A DNA stretch of 9,856 bases from JACDDK01 sp035689095 (GTDB lineage Bacteria; Actinomycetota; Rubrobacteria; Rubrobacterales; Rubrobacteraceae). This document shows, piece after piece, positions 7,333 to 9,856 of the stretch. The notes under the pieces were generated by a model. That model did no database searches and was not told the origin of the DNA. It was given only the letters and a program-made list of their open reading frames with translations. Location: positions 1-9,856 of the forward strand of contig DASSMB010000114.1 of the NCBI GenBank assembly GCA_035689095.1, written 5' to 3'. A program made the position numbers and the translations under genes. The stretch's first letter is position 1; each line of letters opens with the position of its first letter.

Positions 7333-9002
7333 CAGCTCTCGCTCCGCTGTTTGCCAGAACCTGCCGCCAAGAATGCCGCCTTGTCAGATGCGGAAACCTT
7401 GCCGTTCTCTGTGGCTGGTGCCCCCAGGCGGGGAGTATCGCCGTCCGGGTTCCGCTGTCCGTCGACGCCTGAAAGCCGAGAGCCAACGAGTTGCCCGCTG
7501 ACTACCGGCATCCGGCGCGGCGCTCCATCGTCTATCAGCCGCAACAACGCCTCCCGGTCCACGTTCTCCGCTATGAGGTCTCCCAGCTTCTCTAGCTGCG
7601 CCTCGCGGGCGGCGGCGAAGGACTCGTCTCCAGGGGTCCAGTCGAGGTCGCGTTGTTCAGAGATCCAACGCAGGAAGGCGCGGCGGAAGCCGTCGGACTC
7701 CAGTATGCCGTGCCAGGAAGTTCCGAACGTCGTTTCGACGGCGCATCCCTCGTCGAAGCCGTCGCCGGTGAACAGGGTTTCACCTCCGTGGCGGTGGACT
7801 CTGCCGTGGTGGATCTCGTACCCGGAGACCTCCTCGTTACCGAAGCCCGGCGCAGATCCTTCCGGGCGCGCCAACACCTTTTCCTCTTCGAAGACCGTCT
7901 CTACGGGCAGCAGGCCCAGCCCAGCGGTCTCTCCCTCACCGCTCTCTATACCGTCCGTGATACGTTCGCCAAGCATCTGGTATCCGCCGCAGATCCCGAG
8001 TACGGGCAAGCCGAGCCTTGCACGCTCGGAGAGAGCGCGGTCGAGGCCGCGGGAGCGAAGCATCTCCAGGTCCGCCACGGTCGCCTTCGTGCCGGGGAGG
8101 ACGGCGAGATCTGCTTCGAGCAGCTCTTCCGGCGACTCGGTGAAGCGCACCCGGACGCCCGGCTCGTGGGCCAGCGCATCGAGGTCCGTGAAGTTGCTGA
8201 TACGCCCGAGGCGCGCCACGGCCACCCGCAGAACGTCGCGGCCGAGCGGCGGCTTCACGGGGCGCGGGACATCCAGGGCGAGCGAGTCCTCGCCGTCGAT
8301 CCCAATTCCCCGCACGAAAGGGAGCGTGCCGAGGAACGGCCGTCCGGTGAGCTCCTTCATCCGGGCGAGTCCGGGCGCGAGTACCGCCGGGTCGCCCCGG
8401 AACTTGTTGACCAGGAAGCCTGCGACGAGCGCCTGGTCTTCCAGCGAGAGCAGGGCTAGCGTGCCGTAGAGAGATGCAAAGAGGCCGCCCCGGTCGATGT
8501 CCCCGACGACGAGGACGGGCAGGTGCGCGGCGCGGGCGAGGCCCATGTTGGCGAGGTCGTTCTCCCGAAGGTTTATCTCCGCCGGGCTCCCCGCCCCTTC
8601 GCACACCACGACCTCGAAGCGCCGCCGCAGGTCCTCCAGAGACTTCAGCACCACCGGCAGCAACTCCCTCTTCATCGCGCCGTAGCTCCGGGCGCTCGCC
8701 ATCGCCCACGGCTTGCCGCGCACGACGACCTGCGTCTCGCGCTCGGCGGACGGTTTCAGGAGGATGGGGTTCATGGCGGCTTCGGGCTCTATCTTCGCGG
8801 CGGCGGCCTGGGCGGCCTGGGCGCGTCCGATCTCAGCTCCCTCCCGCGTGACGTAGGAGTTGAGCGCCATGTTCTGCGCCTTGAACGGCGCGACCTTCAC
8901 ACCCTCGCGGACGAGCCAGCGGCAGATGCCGGCCACGACGACGCTCTTCCCCGCGTCGGAGTGGGTACCGGCGACGAGCAGGGCTCCGCCAGCGCCGCTC
9001 AA
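7332..9002 (-). CDS. cobQ: Cobyric acid synthase, with extended C-terminus
   Basis: It amidates the b, d, e and g carboxylates of adenosylcobyrinic acid a,c-diamide with glutamine and ATP, giving adenosylcobyric acid. The N-terminal ATPase domain shows AGTHSDAGKS (11-20), the CobQ signature APFKAQNMALNS (38-49), EGAGSPAEINLRENDLANMG (135-154) and DIDRGGLFAS (168-177). The class I amidotransferase domain carries the nucleophile in GICGGYQMLG (Cys338) and the partner His in TSWHGILE (His431). The family is normally about 490-510 residues; this one is 556. Homology seems to end near residue 495, and the last 61 residues are Gly/Ser/Ala-rich with weaker GC bias at third positions. The start is TTG at 9002-9000, overlapping the cbtA stop as TTGA. 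It is the only start codon between an in-frame TAA upstream and the P-loop strand, although the ribosome site is weak. Coupling to cbtA translation is likely. Confidence 0.95.
   Translation of the reverse strand: MSGAGGALLVAGTHSDAGKSVVVAGICRWLVREGVKVAPFKAQNMALNSYVTREGAEIGRAQAAQAAAAKIEPEAAMNPILLKPSAERETQVVVRGKPWAMASARSYGAMKRELLPVVLKSLEDLRRRFEVVVCEGAGSPAEINLRENDLANMGLARAAHLPVLVVGDIDRGGLFASLYGTLALLSLEDQALVAGFLVNKFRGDPAVLAPGLARMKELTGRPFLGTLPFVRGIGIDGEDSLALDVPRPVKPPLGRDVLRVAVARLGRISNFTDLDALAHEPGVRVRFTESPEELLEADLAVLPGTKATVADLEMLRSRGLDRALSERARLGLPVLGICGGYQMLGERITDGIESGEGETAGLGLLPVETVFEEEKVLARPEGSAPGFGNEEVSGYEIHHGRVHRHGGETLFTGDGFDEGCAVETTFGTSWHGILESDGFRRAFLRWISEQRDLDWTPGDESFAAAREAQLEKLGDLIAENVDREALLRLIDDGAPRRMPVVSGQLVGSRLSGVDGQRNPDGDTPRLGAPATENGKVSASDKAAFLAAGSGKQRSES
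7467..7489. repeat. Degenerate short-unit repeat within the cobQ tail
   Basis: On the plus strand three imperfect units follow one another: GCCTGAAA, GCCGAGA and GCCAACGA. They resemble the short degenerate units often found between genes. Three units are few, so this may be chance. Confidence 0.3.
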
Positions 9003-9700
9003 GCCACGCCGCTCTTACGGTTCGCCCGCTCGCACAAAAGACCGAAGACCACCCCGAGTCCCGTCCACAGGACGAGTTGGGTCCCCAGAGACGAGAGCCG
9101 GAAGCTCCACAGGAGCCCGGCGGGAAAGTCTCCGGGAGACGCGGCGTCCGGCAGAGTCACGAAGAGAAACACCACGACGACCGCTAGCCCGACGCCGACC
9201 GCCAGTTGGCGGGGCGGGGTCTCGATGCCGCGCTCCCGGAGGAGGCGGGCGGAGATCCAGGCTACAAGCAAGGCAAGCAAAGACAGAGCGACCATCGTGA
9301 AGTAGGCGATAGTGCGGTCGCCGATGGTGGCGGGATCTCCGACGGTTGGCGGGTTGGCGGGGTATTTGAGGAACGGGATCAGGACCGCCCCGGCGAATAT
9401 GGCGGCCGACAGCGAGTTGCTCCGAGCCCAGTCCGTCGCGGAGCTCAGACGATCTCGCAAGACGGCGTAGACGAGCCCGAAGATCCCACCAACCGTAACC
9501 CCGAAGAGCCCCGTGGCGAAGAAGAGCCCGACCTTCTGGGTCGCGCGAGAGAAGACCTCCTCTGAATGGCCCCCGGAGGCGTGCTCCATCTCTATGGCCC
9601 GGTCCAGGAGCGGTTCCCCCACGAACAACGCGAACAGTCCCGCCAGGAGACCGGCGAGCAGGCCGGCGGCCATGCCGCGGCGCAGGTAAGCCGAGAACAT
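8999..9700 (-). CDS. cbtA: Predicted cobalt transporter subunit CbtA
   Basis: An integral membrane protein of 233 residues of the CbtA family, predicted with CbtB to take up cobalt in B12-producing bacteria. Hydrophobic segments that could span the membrane lie near residues 9-28, 57-80, 97-112, 130-152, 166-184 and 196-223. The most diagnostic stretch is KYPANPPTVGDPATIGDRT, between segments three and four. A short loop after the first segment contains EMEHASGGHSEE with His40 and His45, possible metal ligands. The ATG at 9700-9698 lies 8 bases after the cbtB stop. No Shine-Dalgarno sequence stands in front of it, so translation probably depends on ribosomes ending cbtB. The transport role is a family prediction from B12-linked genome context; the sequence alone does not prove the metal. 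Confidence 0.92.
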   Translation of the reverse strand: MFSAYLRRGMAAGLLAGLLAGLFALFVGEPLLDRAIEMEHASGGHSEEVFSRATQKVGLFFATGLFGVTVGGIFGLVYAVLRDRLSSATDWARSNSLSAAIFAGAVLIPFLKYPANPPTVGDPATIGDRTIAYFTMVALSLLALLVAWISARLLRERGIETPPRQLAVGVGLAVVVVFLFVTLPDAASPGDFPAGLLWSFRLSSLGTQLVLWTGLGVVFGLLCERANRKSGVA

Positions 9701-9708
9701 GCTAGAGC

Positions 9709-9856
9709 CTAGTGGCAGGGAACGGCGAGCAGGTGCCGCCCGTCATGGGCGAACTCGTGCAGGTAGTTGAACACGCTCGCGCTCCGTCCCAGTACCGGCG
9801 CCAGAAGCCCCCCGCTGGCCGACAGCAGCAAGAACAAAGCCAGGAGCAGAAGGGCT
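9709..9856 (-). CDS. cbtB: Predicted cobalt transporter subunit CbtB, 5'-truncated by window edge
   Basis: The last 48 codons and stop of a small membrane protein enter from the right edge. The visible part has a strongly hydrophobic segment, ALLLLALFLLLSASGGLLAP, followed by a His-rich tail, NYLHEFAHDGRHLLAVPCH. The tail matches the conserved C-terminus of CbtB, with its spaced His residues and a terminal Pro-Cys-His. CbtB proteins are about 60-70 residues with one membrane span, so only about 15-20 N-terminal codons should be missing. The stop TAG is at 9711-9709, and cbtA begins 8 bases later, the usual pairing for this transporter. The His motif is a plausible cobalt-binding site. A cobalamin riboswitch commonly precedes cbtB genes and would lie outside the window. 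Confidence 0.88.
   Translation of the reverse strand, partial: ALLLLALFLLLSASGGLLAPVLGRSASVFNYLHEFAHDGRHLLAVPCH

Noticed and set aside
6865..8469. A plus-strand open frame of 534 codons antisense to the cobN start and cobQ
   Set aside because: It crosses the cobQ-cobN junction and its product is Ser/Arg/Pro-rich with no recognisable motif. Both opposing genes have full family motifs. Long antisense frames are expected in GC-rich coding DNA.
9701..9708. A promoter or cobalamin riboswitch in front of cbtA
   Set aside because: There are only 8 bases between the cbtB stop and the cbtA start. Any leader must precede cbtB, outside the window.

Overview
The window is a high-GC stretch in which every gene I can support lies on the minus strand. 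Read in transcription order (right to left) they are: cbtB (5' end off the window), cbtA, cobQ, cobN, a fused ChlI-ChlD-type chelatase subunit (chlID), cobO, and cobB (3' end off the window). The GC-rich codon use, the cobN + chlID pairing and the cbtBA cobalt transporter together suggest an actinobacterium, possibly a deep-branching one. That placement is inference and no marker gene here settles it.

Layout. 9709-9856 holds the last 48 codons of cbtB. 8999-9700 is cbtA. 7332-9002 is cobQ, with an unusual 61-residue tail. 3589-7332 is cobN. 1646-3592 is chlID. 1068-1649 is cobO. 1-1074 is the first 358 codons of cobB. Apart from 8 bases between cbtB and cbtA there is no intergenic DNA: the later junctions overlap by 4, 1, 4, 4 and 7 bases. 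I see no terminator, RNA gene, CRISPR array, insertion sequence or promoter inside the window. Any B12 riboswitch or promoter should lie beyond the right edge, upstream of cbtB.

How the genes work together. CbtB and CbtA are the predicted cobalt uptake pair. CobB amidates the a and c side chains of (hydrogeno)cobyrinic acid. CobN with the fused AAA+/VWA subunit inserts cobalt using ATP. CobO adenosylates the cobalt. CobQ amidates side chains b, d, e and g to give adenosylcobyric acid. The cassette therefore carries the middle of the cobalamin pathway together with its metal supply. Only the cob(II)yrinate reductase step has no candidate here.

The points most worth a second look are in two places. 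The first is the linker of chlID: no separate small chelatase subunit is present, both alternative frames close soon after the AAA+ module, and a perfect 7-bp hairpin lies just downstream, so programmed frameshifting could yield a small subunit. The second is the end of cobQ, where the codon use and sequence character look like captured non-coding, repeat-like DNA.
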